Shown: positions 18,689 to 28,055 of the stretch, in pieces
Layout: each line of letters starts with the position of its first letter
How positions within the stretch are numbered: position 1 is the first letter of the stretch
Source of the DNA: Catellatospora sp. IY07-71
Lineage (GTDB): Bacteria; Actinomycetota; Actinomycetes; Mycobacteriales; Micromonosporaceae
Assembly (NCBI RefSeq): GCF_018326265.1
Contig: NZ_AP023360.1
Location: 3,029,501 to 3,093,500 of the forward strand
DNA: 64,000 nt
Reading direction: 5' to 3'
The notes under the pieces: model-generated
What the model was told of the DNA's origin: nothing
Databases searched by the model: none
Seen by the model: only the letters and a program-made list of their open reading frames with translations
Position numbers and translations under genes: made by a program

Positions 18689-19432
18689 ATGTTCGATTTC
18701 GCGCCGCTGACCGGTGCCGTCCATGCCGCCGTCACCCAACTGTCCACCCTGCTCGCCCCGCTGGGCGGCGCGGCCGCCGCCGTCGTCGCCGTCACGATGC
18801 TGGTACGCCTGCTGGTGCACCCCCTGACCAGGGCCGCCGTACGCGGCGAGCGGGCCCGTGCCGCGCTCGCGCCGCGGCTGGTGGCGCTGCGCCAGGAGCA
18901 CGGCGACGACCGGGTCGCGCTCGCGCAGGCGTACACCGAGCTGCACCGGGAGGCGGGCGTGTCGCCGCTGGCCGGGCTGCTGCCCATGCTGCTCCAGGCG
19001 CCGGTGTTCCTGCTGCTCTACCACCTGTTCGTGAGCCCGGAGGTGGCCGGGCGGCCCAATACGCTGCTGGACAGCACCCTTGCGGGCGTGCCGCTGAGCG
19101 CGCACCTGTTCAGCCCGGCGGGCGGCGCCGGCTCGCACCTGCTGGTGTTCGGCGCGCTGGTCGCGGTGCTGGCGGCGGTGGCGTGGGGCACGTCCCGGCG
19201 GGCGGTGCGGCTGGCCGCCATGCAGGAGCAGCCGCCGACGGGGCTGCTCGCGGCGCTGCCCCGGGTGCTGCCGTACTTCATCCTGATCAGTGCGGCGGTG
19301 CTGCCGCTGGCGGCGCTGCTCTACCTGGCCACCTCGACGGCCTGGACGCTGGCCGAGAACACGCTGCTCAGGCGAGGTCTGCCGGTCCGGCCGCAGGCCG
19401 CCGTGGCGGAGCCGGGGCCCGCGCCCGCCTAG
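18689..19432 (+). CDS. YidC/Oxa1-family membrane insertase paralogue
   Basis: A 247-residue polytopic protein. The N-terminal periplasmic helix is followed by AVTMLVRLLVHPLTRAAVRG, a charged cytoplasmic hairpin (LRQEHGDDRVALAQAYTELH) and the signature PLAGLLPMLLQAPVFLLLYH. Three further spans complete it. The conserved Arg in the hydrophilic groove is present in TMLVRLLVHP. It is shorter than the housekeeping YidC and is not next to rnpA/rpmH, so it is a second, accessory insertase. The ribosome-binding site AGAGGG precedes the ATG. Confidence 0.88.
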   Translation: MFDFAPLTGAVHAAVTQLSTLLAPLGGAAAAVVAVTMLVRLLVHPLTRAAVRGERARAALAPRLVALRQEHGDDRVALAQAYTELHREAGVSPLAGLLPMLLQAPVFLLLYHLFVSPEVAGRPNTLLDSTLAGVPLSAHLFSPAGGAGSHLLVFGALVAVLAAVAWGTSRRAVRLAAMQEQPPTGLLAALPRVLPYFILISAAVLPLAALLYLATSTAWTLAENTLLRRGLPVRPQAAVAEPGPAPA

Positions 19433-19451
19433 CCCGTTACGGCGAGGGGTT

Positions 19452-19502
19452 AAGAAGGGCACCTTCTTCTACGCAAAGCGTTAAGAAGGTGCCCTTCCTT
19501 TC
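19452..19502. terminator. GGGCACC hairpin, family 4 (copy 2)
   Basis: The same element as at 3429-3478: AAGAAGGGCACCTTCTT, CTACG, a short spacer and AAGAAGGTGCCCTTCC. It begins 20 nt after the YidC-paralogue stop and is its likely terminator. Confidence 0.75.
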
Positions 19503-19580
19503 GAATGGCAGCAAGCTGCCATGGGTTTCGGTCGGACAGCCGATCGCGGGGGGCGAGGGGTGTCGGTACCGTCCCACATC

Positions 19581-20429
19581 GTGAGTAGGCACCGGCTGAA
19601 CGAGGAAGACCACACCGCGATCCTGCCCAGGATCCTGCCCGAGACCGTCGAGGAGCTGGCGGCGCAGGAGCGGGAGCCGCAGCGGGCGGCCGGGCGGCGG
19701 TCGCGGCGGCCGGTCGTCGTCGTGGCGGCGGCGACCGTGGTGCTGAGCACGGCCGCGACCGGCTGGGCACTGGCCCGGCCCGCCGCGCAGGCCCCGGTGC
19801 CGCCGGTGAGCCTGGCCACCGTCGGCGGCGAGAGCTACGCGGACGGCTTCGGGGAGGCCAGCCCGACGCCGGACACGCAGGCGTGGACGCCGCCGCGCGA
19901 TCCGGGGCCGCGCCCGTCGAGCCCGGCGCCGCTGCCGTCGGCCTCGGCGACCGGCAGTCCGGCCCTGGCGCCGTCGCCGAGCGCGGCCACGCTGGAGGCC
20001 GGCGGGCGGCGCTCGCTGCGCGCGGCCTGGTCGCCGGACCGCTACGTACGGCAGAGCAACGGCGACGCCGCACTGGTCAGCGTCACCACCGGCAGCTCGG
20101 GCGAGGTGCGGCTGGCGGCGACGTTCACCGTGGTGGCGGGGCTGGCCGACGCGAAGTGCTTCTCGTTCGCCGGGTCGGACGGCGGCTACCTGCGCCACCG
20201 CGACTACCGGATCCACCACGACCGCTCCGACGGCTCGCGGCTGTTCCGCGAGGACGCGACCTTCTGCGTGCGCCAGGGCGGGCTGCCGGGCTCGGTGTAC
20301 CTGGAGTCCTACAACTACCGCGGCTACTACGTACACCTGCGCGGCGACGAGCTGTGGATCGACCGCTGGCGCGACCGCGACGACTTCCGCCGCGACTGCT
20401 CGTTCGTGGTCACGTCACCCTGGGGGTGA
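19581..20429 (+). CDS. Membrane-anchored AbfB-domain (arabinose-binding, CBM42-like) protein
   Basis: A 282-residue protein with a cytoplasmic N-terminus (about 1-43), one transmembrane helix (about 44-66) and a Pro/Ser linker. A C-terminal AbfB beta-trefoil occupies about 146-282. Its signature is LRHRDYRIHHDRSDGSRLFR, EDATFCVRQGG and SVYLESYNYRGYYV. AbfB domains bind arabinofuranose side chains; no catalytic domain is attached here. It would display a sugar-binding module on the surface, like the CBM protein at 15.2 kb. The GTG at 19581 gives a short acidic N-terminus; an upstream ATG at 19521 lies within terminator-adjacent DNA. Confidence 0.83.
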   Translation: MSRHRLNEEDHTAILPRILPETVEELAAQEREPQRAAGRRSRRPVVVVAAATVVLSTAATGWALARPAAQAPVPPVSLATVGGESYADGFGEASPTPDTQAWTPPRDPGPRPSSPAPLPSASATGSPALAPSPSAATLEAGGRRSLRAAWSPDRYVRQSNGDAALVSVTTGSSGEVRLAATFTVVAGLADAKCFSFAGSDGGYLRHRDYRIHHDRSDGSRLFREDATFCVRQGGLPGSVYLESYNYRGYYVHLRGDELWIDRWRDRDDFRRDCSFVVTSPWG

Positions 20430-20911
20430 CCCCGTATCCGTGGTCTGTGCAGCCCGTACGTAGCTCCGGGCGGTTGTTTGCGTATGGCTACGCAGCGCTC
20501 TACGGATTGTCGCTCCCGGCCGGTTCGACGATCGTTATGGGCATGGGTGGACCACCCAGGCGCCGCCGGAGACTCCCCAGCGGCACGTGAGCCAGACTCC
20601 GTGCCGCTGGGTGGAATCGACCCCGTCGGGGGCGCCAGAACGGTTTGCGGTACCGGCCGGTCACCACCGGCCGTGTCCAGCGCTCGCAGGAGCGGTGTGG
20701 CAGGGAGGTGCGCCGTTATCCAGAGCTGGCGGCACACGACCCTGAGGCGGGGGAGTGACCGATCGTCGCTCCCTCGCCACCTGCACGACGAACAGGACCA
20801 ACAGGCTCGATCCACCGTCGCCGCGTCAGTGCCAGGGCGGGCGGCGGGGCCTGGGGAGGAGGTGGCCTCCGGCGCCGGCGACGGCTCCGGAGGCCGCTCA
20901 GCGCCGCGCCG
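20430..20911. other. 482-nt non-coding convergent region with several inverted repeats
   Basis: No plausible gene: readings here are shadows with no family-like pattern. Structures seen are CCCAGCGGCAC (20576-20586) pairing with GTGCCGCTGGG (20601-20611), CGGCCGGT/ACCGGCCG around 20655-20685, and a terminator-like stem at 20864-20895. The region separates two convergent genes. Confidence 0.55.
20864..20895 (-). terminator. Hairpin terminator of the LAL regulator gene
   Basis: GGCCTCCGG (20864-20872) pairs perfectly with CCGGAGGCC (20887-20895) across a 14-nt GC-rich loop. It starts 17 nt beyond the stop codon of the leftward regulator gene. Confidence 0.55.
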
Positions 20912-23749
20912 TCAGCCAGGCAGGTCCAGCTCCACGCCGGCCAGCTCGGCTCGCGAATGGACGCCGAGTTTGTGCAGCGAGCGGGCCACATGCTGCTCGA
21001 CGGTGCGCGGCGACAGAAAGAGCATCTGAGCGATCTCACGGTTGGTGCGGCCCTGCGCGGCCAGCCGGGCCACCTCGCGCTCGCGCGGCGTCAGCCCGCC
21101 GCCGTAGCCGGGGCGCCCGCCACGCGGCACGACGCCGTGTTCGCGCAGCGTGTGCTGGCAGCGCGCGGCATCCCAGCCCGCGCCGAGCCCCGCGTACACC
21201 CCACCGGCCGCCGCGAGCACCGCCAGCGCGTCCGGGTCGCCGGGCCGCAGGACCAGCTGGCAGCGCGCCCGGCCCTCCTCGGCCTGCGCCGCCTCGTACG
21301 GGCGCGGCTGTGCCTCGAACCCCTTGGCGGCGGCGGCGAAGTGGGCCGCCGCCTCGGCGGGCCGGCCCTCGGCGGCGCGCAGGTGGGCCCGGCTCAGCTC
21401 CAGCGCCGCCTCGGCCAGCGGCGACTCCAGCCCGCGCATGCCCTCGGCGAACTCCTCGGCGACCTGCCCGGCCTCCGCCAGCGCGCCGGACTGCGCGAGC
21501 ACCTGCACCGCGTACGGCGCCAGCTCGGCGGCCCAGTTCCACACGCTCTTGGCGCGCACCCGGGCCAGCGCCTGGCGCGCCACCACGACGGCCTCGTCGA
21601 GCTGGCCGCGCGCGGTCAGCACGCGCAGATACGCCCCGGCCGCGGCGGCGACCACGGGCACGGTGCTGGTCTGCGGGGCGGACAGCCCGGCGGCGTGCAG
21701 CGACTGCTCGGCCGCCTCCCAGTCGCCGCGGGCCATCGCCAGCTGCCCGACGACCAGGTGCCCCTCGACCTCGGTGGTCGGCCCGTCCGGCCCGGTGAAC
21801 TCGGCCGCCCGGTCGGCCAGGCCCGGCCAGCGGCCCATGGCCCAGTCCAGGCGCAGCCGGGTGCAGCGGGCGGTGGTCTGGGTGACCGACGCGCCGACCT
21901 GCTCGGCCAGCTCGGTGGCCTGGCGCAGGTAGTCCTCGGCGGCGCGATGGCGGCCCAGCAGCATGGTGGCGTCGGCGAGGTTCTGCAGACCGCGCGCGAC
22001 CTGCTGGCGGATGGCCAGCGTCGAGTCGCCCACGGCGGACATGCGCTGCGCGGCGGTCCACGCGGCGGCGTCGCCGAGGTTCATCAGCAGGGTGGCCCGG
22101 TTGGCCAGCACCGCCATCTTGATGGCCGCGTCGTCGCAGGCGTCGGCGGCCGCCTCGGCCCGCTCCAGCCAGCTCAGGTGCTCGGCGAAGGAGAAGCCGT
22201 GCAGCACCGGCCAGGACAGCACGGCCATCGCGCGAGCCGCCAGCGCGGGCCGCTCGTGCAGCTCCTCGACCGCCTGCTCCACCTCGCCCGCGCCCTCGAC
22301 GTACTCCCCGGCCTGGTTCATCAGCACCAGGCCCAGCTTGAGCCGCAGCTCGCCGCGGGCCGCCAGGGGCAGGCGGTCGTCGGCCAGGATGCGGCGCAGC
22401 AGCGCGACGGTCTGGTCGGAGCGGCGGCCGACCTCGGCGGTCTGCGCCAGCCGGATGGTGAGCCGGGTGCGCACGTCCCGGGGCACCGTCTGGTCGGCGA
22501 GCACGTCCTCCAGCTGCGCTATCGCGGCCTCGTTGTCGCCCTCGGCGATGTAGCGCTCGGCGGCGGTCTCGGCGTGGCGCATCCAGGCCTCGTGCCGCCC
22601 GGAGCGGCGGTGGTGGTGGGCCAGCCGGGCCAGCGGCGCGCCCGCGGTGGCGTGGGCCAGCGTGTGCGCGGCACGGGCGTGCAGCTCGCGCCGCCAGGGG
22701 CCGGGCAGGTTGTCGTACACCGCGCGGGCGGCCAGCGGGATGCGGTAGCCGTAGCGGCCGTCGGCGGTCTCGCTGAGCACCGCCCCGGCCAGCACCTCCA
22801 TCAGCGCCCGGCGGCCGTCGGCGAGGTCCAGCCCGGACACCTCGCACAGCTGCTCCTCGGCGGCGGGCTCGTCCAGCACGGCCGCGGCCTCGGCGACGTG
22901 GCGGCCGTCGGCGGACAGTGCCGCGACCCGGGCGGTGGTCAGCTCGCGCAGCCGGGCGGGCGGGGCGAACCGTGTGCCGCCGAACCCGTCGGCGTCGTCG
23001 CCGAGCACCCGCAGCTGGTCGAGCACGTCCTCGATGACCCGGGGCACCCCGCCGGCGGCGGCGGCCAGCCGGGCGGTGAACTCGGCGGGCGGCTCCTGGC
23101 GGCGGGCCTGCCGGATGAGCACCCGCACCTCGTCCGGCGGCAGCGGCTCCAGCGACAGGGCCTCGGTGCGCAGACCGGGAGCGTACGCGGCGGAGCCGCC
23201 CAGCGGCAGGCCGGGCACCGGCAGCTCCTCCGGGCGGTAGGACAGCACCAGGGCGGCCTCGGGCAGCGGGGCGGCCAGCAGCAGTGACAGCAGGTCGCGC
23301 GACTCGGCGTCGATCCACTGCAGGTCCTCGACGACCAGGGTGACCGGCCCGAGCGAGGCCAGCAGCGCCCGGATCGCGCGCAGCGTGCGGTGGCGCTCGC
23401 CGGCCGGGTCGGCCGGGGCGGGCAGCGGGTCCGGCAGCCGGTCGGCGAGTTCGGGCAGCAGCGGCCGCAGCGCCCCGAGCAGCGGGTTCAGGCTGTCGGC
23501 GGGGGCCAGGTGCGGCCCGGCGGCCAGCAGCAGGCCGGTGACCGCGGCCAGCGGCAGCGGCGGGCGGATCGGCGGGCATGCGGCGACCAGCACGGGTCCG
23601 GTCGCCCGCCGCCGCCACTCGTCGATCAGCCGGGTCTTGCCGCTGCCGGCCTCGCCGGACAGCAGCAGCACGGAGGGCGGGTGGGCCACGGTGCTGAGGA
23701 ATCGTTGCAGAGTCTTGCCGCGCCCGACGAACGATCGCTCTGTCTGCAC
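20912..23749 (-). CDS. LAL-type LuxR transcriptional regulator (AAA ATPase)
   Basis: A 945-residue large ATP-binding LuxR regulator. Walker A is [12 protein letters not shown] (residues 31-42) and the Walker B-like [11 protein letters not shown] lies near 135. A long helical/TPR-like central region (about 380-860) precedes the C-terminal helix-turn-helix ([20 protein letters not shown] then [19 protein letters not shown]). Such proteins respond to small ligands and ATP and often control nearby metabolic or secreted-enzyme genes. It is divergent from the metallophosphatase fusion, with 120 nt between the starts. That gene is an obvious candidate target but the link is inferred. Confidence 0.92.
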   Translation of the reverse strand: MQTERSFVGRGKTLQRFLSTVAHPPSVLLLSGEAGSGKTRLIDEWRRRATGPVLVAACPPIRPPLPLAAVTGLLLAAGPHLAPADSLNPLLGALRPLLPELADRLPDPLPAPADPAGERHRTLRAIRALLASLGPVTLVVEDLQWIDAESRDLLSLLLAAPLPEAALVLSYRPEELPVPGLPLGGSAAYAPGLRTEALSLEPLPPDEVRVLIRQARRQEPPAEFTARLAAAAGGVPRVIEDVLDQLRVLGDDADGFGGTRFAPPARLRELTTARVAALSADGRHVAEAAAVLDEPAAEEQLCEVSGLDLADGRRALMEVLAGAVLSETADGRYGYRIPLAARAVYDNLPGPWRRELHARAAHTLAHATAGAPLARLAHHHRRSGRHEAWMRHAETAAERYIAEGDNEAAIAQLEDVLADQTVPRDVRTRLTIRLAQTAEVGRRSDQTVALLRRILADDRLPLAARGELRLKLGLVLMNQAGEYVEGAGEVEQAVEELHERPALAARAMAVLSWPVLHGFSFAEHLSWLERAEAAADACDDAAIKMAVLANRATLLMNLGDAAAWTAAQRMSAVGDSTLAIRQQVARGLQNLADATMLLGRHRAAEDYLRQATELAEQVGASVTQTTARCTRLRLDWAMGRWPGLADRAAEFTGPDGPTTEVEGHLVVGQLAMARGDWEAAEQSLHAAGLSAPQTSTVPVVAAAAGAYLRVLTARGQLDEAVVVARQALARVRAKSVWNWAAELAPYAVQVLAQSGALAEAGQVAEEFAEGMRGLESPLAEAALELSRAHLRAAEGRPAEAAAHFAAAAKGFEAQPRPYEAAQAEEGRARCQLVLRPGDPDALAVLAAAGGVYAGLGAGWDAARCQHTLREHGVVPRGGRPGYGGGLTPREREVARLAAQGRTNREIAQMLFLSPRTVEQHVARSLHKLGVHSRAELAGVELDLPG

Positions 23750-23869
23750 GTCCGTATCTTCGCCGCACTACCGCACGAGCGCCAAGTCGTACGTTGTGAA
23801 GATCCCGTCAGGCGGGCACCGGCGTGTCGCCGATATGGTTGCGGCGCCAGGACATCGAGGGAGGCGCGG

Positions 23870-26059
23870 ATGGGCCGGGTCATCGTCATCGGCGACGTGG
23901 GCGGCTTTCCGGACCAGCTCGCCGCGGCGCTGCTCGCCGCCGGGGCGCGGCGCAGGGACCTGCGCCTGCCGCCGGAGCTGACCGTGGTGCAGGTCGGCGA
24001 CCTGGTCGACCGCGGGCCGGACAGCTCCGGCGTGCTGCGGATCGTGCGCGAGCGCCTCGACGAGCAGCCCGAGCAGTGGATCCAGCTGATGGGCAACCAC
24101 GAGTCGCAGTACGTGCCCGGCGGCGACCGGTTCTATCCCGAGCGGCTGTCCAAGGCGGACGCGGCGCTGCTGCGCGGCTGGTGGGACGACGGCAGGCTGC
24201 GGGTGGCCGCGGCCATGCGCACCGCCGACGGCGAGGATCACCTGGTCAGCCACGCGGGGCTGACGCCCTACTGCTGGCGCGAGCTGGGGGAGCCGGCCAC
24301 CGCCGCGGCCGCCGCGCGGCTGCTGAACGCGCGGCCGGAGCCGCTGCTGTGGCGCGGGTTCCATACCGGCGCCGACGGCGAGTCCGGGCCGCTGTGGGCC
24401 GAGGCCGGATCCGAGCTGTACGCGGGCTGGCTGGCCCACTACGCCGAGGGCGGCTTCGTGCCGTTCGGCCAGATCCACGGCCACTCCTCGATCGTCGGCT
24501 TCCGCGACCGGAGCTTCCGCTGCTCAGGCCGGGTGCGCCAGCGGGCGACGGTGGACTGGGAGGCGCGCCACGTGCGGGTGCGCGCGGGCGGCCGGGTGCT
24601 GATCGGCATCGACCCCAAACACGGCCGCCAGGGCGCGCCGCAATGGTCCCCGCTCGCGCTGGACGGCGCGTCGGTGCTGTTCGCCGTCTCTGAGCCGGTC
24701 CTGGTCGGGGTGGGCGCGGCGGAGCCCGGCACGCCTGATCGCGGTCCGTCGGCGCACGGCATGAGGCCCGGTGACCCGGGCACCTCCGGTGCCGCCGGGG
24801 TTGGCGGACGGGCAGGTGCGCAGCCGGATGACCTGACGGCGAGACCGGCGGACCGCGCGGACGACGCCGCGACCCGGGCTGACCGGGCCGGGCGGGCGTA
24901 CGACATCGTGCTGTTCGGGGCGACCGGGTTCACCGGCGGGCTGACCGCCGAGTACCTGGCCGGGCACGTGCCGCCGGGGCTGCGCTGGGCGCTGGCGGGG
25001 CGGGACCCGGCCCGGCTGGCGGCGGTGCGGGAGCGGCTGGCCGCGCTCGACCCGGCTCTCGCGGAGCTGCCGCTGCTGCGGGCCGACGCCGGTGACGCGG
25101 CGTCGCTGCGGGAGCTGGCCGGCTCGGCCCGCGTGGTCATCAGCACGGTGGGCCCGTACGTGCTGCATGGTGAGCCGCTGGTCGCGGCGTGCGCGGCGGC
25201 GGGCACGGACTATGTGGACCTGACCGGCGAGCCCGAGTTCATCGACCTGATGTACGTCCGGCACCACGCCGAGGCGGTGCGCACCGGGGCACGGCTGGTG
25301 CACGCGTGCGGCTTCGACTCGGTGCCGCACGACCTGGGCGTATACCTGACCGTCAAGGAGCTGCCGCAGGACGGGCCGATCCGGGTGGACGGCTACGTGC
25401 GGGCCGGTGGCGCGATCTCCGGCGGGACGATGGCCTCGGCGCTGCTCGCGTTCTCGCGACGCCGTCAGACGGCGCGGGCGGCCCGGGAACGGCGGGCCGT
25501 GGACCCGCGCCCGGAGGGCAGGCGTATCCGCACGCCGCTGGGCCGGATCCGGCGCGCGTCTGCCGCGGGCGGCTGGGCGGTGCCGCTGCCCACGGTGGAT
25601 CCGCAGGTGGTGGGCCGTTCGGCGGCGGCGCTGGCCCGGTACGGGCCGGATTTCGCGTACACCCACAGCGCCGCGGTGAAGCGGCTGCCGGTCGTGGCGG
25701 CCGCGCTCGCGGGGGCGGCGGTGCTGTTCGTGCTGGCGCAGCTGGGGCCGGTGCGGCGCTGGCTGATGCGGCGGCTGCCGGGCGGCAGCGGCCCGAGCGA
25801 GCAGCGGCGGGCGCGGAGCTGGTTCCGGGCGGTGTTCGCAGGGGAGGGCGGCGGCCGCCGGGTGGTGACCGAGGTGTCCGGCGGCGACCCCGGCTACGGC
25901 GAGACCGCGAAGATGCTGGCCGAGTCGGCGCTGTGCCTGGCGCTGGACCCGCTGCCGCCTACGGCCGGGCAGGTCACCACGGCGGCGGCGATGGGCGACG
26001 CCCTGACGGCGCGGCTGGTGCGGGCGGGCATCCGGTTCGACGTGCGCACGGTGGAGTGA
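23870..26059 (+). CDS. Fusion: PPP-type metallophosphatase + saccharopine-dehydrogenase-like (enoyl reductase) protein
   Basis: An uninterrupted 729-codon reading frame with two unrelated enzymes. Residues 1-285 form a calcineurin-like phosphatase with VIGDVGG, VGDLVDRGPDS, MGNHES, SHAGLT and IHGHS metal motifs. A Pro/Ala/Asp-rich linker (about 286-342) leads to a Rossmann domain (IVLFGATGFTGGLTAEYLAG, STVGPYVLHGEPLV, DYVDLTGEPEF). The remainder has a hydrophobic segment (VVAAALAGAAVLFVLAQLG) and matches saccharopine-dehydrogenase-like trans-acting enoyl reductases. The ATG at 23870 follows GGGAGG. An in-frame ATG at 24761 in the linker has no ribosome-binding site, supporting a genuine fusion. 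An internal start for a separate second protein remains possible. Confidence 0.8.
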   Translation: MGRVIVIGDVGGFPDQLAAALLAAGARRRDLRLPPELTVVQVGDLVDRGPDSSGVLRIVRERLDEQPEQWIQLMGNHESQYVPGGDRFYPERLSKADAALLRGWWDDGRLRVAAAMRTADGEDHLVSHAGLTPYCWRELGEPATAAAAARLLNARPEPLLWRGFHTGADGESGPLWAEAGSELYAGWLAHYAEGGFVPFGQIHGHSSIVGFRDRSFRCSGRVRQRATVDWEARHVRVRAGGRVLIGIDPKHGRQGAPQWSPLALDGASVLFAVSEPVLVGVGAAEPGTPDRGPSAHGMRPGDPGTSGAAGVGGRAGAQPDDLTARPADRADDAATRADRAGRAYDIVLFGATGFTGGLTAEYLAGHVPPGLRWALAGRDPARLAAVRERLAALDPALAELPLLRADAGDAASLRELAGSARVVISTVGPYVLHGEPLVAACAAAGTDYVDLTGEPEFIDLMYVRHHAEAVRTGARLVHACGFDSVPHDLGVYLTVKELPQDGPIRVDGYVRAGGAISGGTMASALLAFSRRRQTARAARERRAVDPRPEGRRIRTPLGRIRRASAAGGWAVPLPTVDPQVVGRSAAALARYGPDFAYTHSAAVKRLPVVAAALAGAAVLFVLAQLGPVRRWLMRRLPGGSGPSEQRRARSWFRAVFAGEGGGRRVVTEVSGGDPGYGETAKMLAESALCLALDPLPPTAGQVTTAAAMGDALTARLVRAGIRFDVRTVE

Positions 26060-26124
26060 ACCGGTTCAGCCTATCACGCCTGGTAGTGCGATCAATACAT
26101 GGCGGTCGCACCTTAACCGGTTGC
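26057..26124. promoter_or_regulatory. Putative operator region of the mannanase gene
   Basis: A perfect 12-bp palindrome TGAACCGGTTCA (26057-26068) overlaps the upstream stop codon. The half-similar TTAACCGGTTGC follows at 26113-26124. Between them GTGCGA and TCGCAC form a small inverted repeat. This region is AT-richer than average and is the only upstream DNA available to the mannanase gene. A LacI-type sugar repressor would fit, but none is nearby. Confidence 0.35.
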
Positions 26125-26260
26125 GTCCATCGTGGCATCCACCTATGCTGATGCCGACGCTGTAGGGAGCCGGGCTTCGTTCGGGCTGCGTCACTGGAGT
26201 TCCTCGTGTCCGTCCCCCCGTCGGCCGTGCCGCCGGGGCCCGCTCCCTTCCGAGGTGAAC

Positions 26261-27850
26261 ATGAAACGCAAGATCGCGCTGGCGGCTGCGTCCGTGCTGG
26301 CGCTCGCCGCGTCCCTGGTGGCCTTCAGCCAGCCCGCGCAGGCCGCCACCGGCATTCGCGTCAGCAACGGCAAGCTGGTCGAGGCCAACGGCACCGCGCT
26401 GAAGCTGCGCGGCATCAACCACCCGCACGCCTGGTACGCCACCCAGACCAGCTCGTTCGCCAACATCAAGGCGGCCGGGGCGAACTCGGTCCGGGTCGTG
26501 CTGTCCGGCGGCCGGTGGACCACCAACACCGCCGCCGACGTCGCCAACGTCATCTCGCTGTGCAAGACGAACAAGCTCATCTGCGTGCTGGAGAACCACG
26601 ACACCACCGGCTTCGGCGAGCAGAGCGGCGCGGTGAGCCTGGACGCGGCGGTCAACTACTGGATCAGCATCCAGTCTGCCCTGACCGGCCAGGAGAACTA
26701 CGTCATCCTGAACATCGGCAACGAGCCGATCGGCAACAACGCGGTCACCCCGAACTGGACCGACGCCACCAAGAGCGCCATCCAGCGGCTGCGCAACGCC
26801 GGGTTCCAGCACACCATCATGGTGGACGCGCCCAACTGGGGTCAGGACTGGTCGTTCACCATGCGCGACAACGCGCCGAGCGTGCTGGCCGCCGACACCA
26901 CCGGCAACACCATCTTCAGCGTGCACATGTACGGCGTGTTCGACACCGCCGCCGAGGTGACCGCGTACGTCGACTCCTTCACCAGCCGCAACCTGGCGCT
27001 GTGCGTGTGCGAGTTCGGCGACAACCACTCCGACGGCAACCCCGACGAGGACGCCATCATGGCCAAGACCCAGAGCGCCGGCATCGGCAACATGGGCTGG
27101 TCGTGGAGCGGCAACGGCGGCGGCGTCGAGTACCTCGACATGGTGACGGGCTTCAACCCGGCCCAGCGCAGCACCTGGGGCAACCGCTACATCACCGGCG
27201 CCAACGGCCTGTCCACCACGTCGACGCAGGCCACCATCTACAACACCAGCGGCGACACGCAGGCGCCCACCACGCCGGGCACGCCGACCGCGTCGAACGT
27301 GACGTCGTCCTCGCTTTCGCTCTCCTGGACGGCGTCCACGGACAACGTGGGCGTGACCGGCTACGACGTGGTCCGGGTGTCGGGCTCGACCGAGACCGTC
27401 CTGGCCTCGCCGAGCACGAACTCGGCCGCGCTGACCGGGCTGACCGCGAGCACGCAGTACACCCTGGCGGTGTACGCGAAGGACGCCGCGGGCAACCGCT
27501 CCACCCGCTCGGGCACGGTCAGCGTGACCACCTCGGGCGGCGGCAACGGCGGCTGCACGGCGACCTACGCCGTCACCAACCAGTGGCCGGGCGGCTTCCA
27601 GGCCGGGGTGACCGTGACCAACGGCAGCACCGCCAGCACCAGCTGGACGGTGACCTGGACGTTCGCCAACGGACAGACGATCACGCAGATCTGGAACGCG
27701 CAGGACACGGCGAGCGGCGCGAGCCACACCGTGCGCAACATGTCCTACAACGGCAACCTGGGCCCGAACGCGAGCACGTCGTTCGGTTTCACCGGCACCT
27801 GGAACAACTCCACCAACGCGGTGCCGGCGCTGACCTGTACCCGTAGCTGA
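26261..27850 (+). CDS. Secreted GH5 (subfamily 8-like) beta-mannanase with Fn3 and CBM2
   Basis: A 529-residue secreted endo-beta-1,4-mannanase-type enzyme. The signal peptide is residues 1-29 (cleavage after AQA). The GH5 catalytic domain at about 30-316 starts GIRVSNGKLVEANGTALKLR. Its acid/base is E155 in NIGNEP and its nucleophile E251 in CVCEFGDNHSDG; the layout matches actinobacterial mannanases. A fibronectin III domain (about 333-425) and a C-terminal cellulose-binding CBM2 (about 431-529, CTATYAVTNQWPGGFQAGVT, with the closing Cys in TCTRS) follow. It acts on plant mannans outside the cell. The ATG follows GAGGTGAAC. A hairpin terminator lies 17 nt downstream. Confidence 0.93.
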   Translation: MKRKIALAAASVLALAASLVAFSQPAQAATGIRVSNGKLVEANGTALKLRGINHPHAWYATQTSSFANIKAAGANSVRVVLSGGRWTTNTAADVANVISLCKTNKLICVLENHDTTGFGEQSGAVSLDAAVNYWISIQSALTGQENYVILNIGNEPIGNNAVTPNWTDATKSAIQRLRNAGFQHTIMVDAPNWGQDWSFTMRDNAPSVLAADTTGNTIFSVHMYGVFDTAAEVTAYVDSFTSRNLALCVCEFGDNHSDGNPDEDAIMAKTQSAGIGNMGWSWSGNGGGVEYLDMVTGFNPAQRSTWGNRYITGANGLSTTSTQATIYNTSGDTQAPTTPGTPTASNVTSSSLSLSWTASTDNVGVTGYDVVRVSGSTETVLASPSTNSAALTGLTASTQYTLAVYAKDAAGNRSTRSGTVSVTTSGGGNGGCTATYAVTNQWPGGFQAGVTVTNGSTASTSWTVTWTFANGQTITQIWNAQDTASGASHTVRNMSYNGNLGPNASTSFGFTGTWNNSTNAVPALTCTRS

Positions 27851-27866
27851 CGCTCCTGATCGGCAG

Positions 27867-27903
27867 CTCCGCCCGGGACCGCGGGATGCGGTTCCGGGCG
27901 GAG
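27867..27903 (+). terminator. Hairpin terminator after the mannanase gene
   Basis: CTCCGCCCGGGACCGC pairs with GCGGTTCCGGGCGGAG across a GGGAT loop, with one G-U pair. It starts 17 nt after the stop codon. Confidence 0.75.
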
Positions 27904-28055
27904 CCGTTCAGTTCCCGGCTATCGCCGTCTCCACGCTTATTGGGGAAATTGAGGCTTATTTGGAGGCATCAGCGTGTAAATGCGCGATTTCTCATTTCGG
28001 CTCGTTAGCCTGGCGCACTGTCAGCGACACCACACGAGCTGGAGGCAATCACGCT

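Noticed and set aside
20478-21029. Reading of 183 codons in the 20.4-20.9 kb gap
   Set aside because: Composition is Arg/Ser/Pro shadow-like, it runs antisense into the LAL regulator, and no motif or ribosome-binding site supports it.
24761-26059. Annotating the saccharopine-dehydrogenase-like half as a separate gene
   Set aside because: The only in-frame ATG in the linker lacks a ribosome-binding site and the frame is open from the phosphatase through to the end, so a fusion is the simpler reading.
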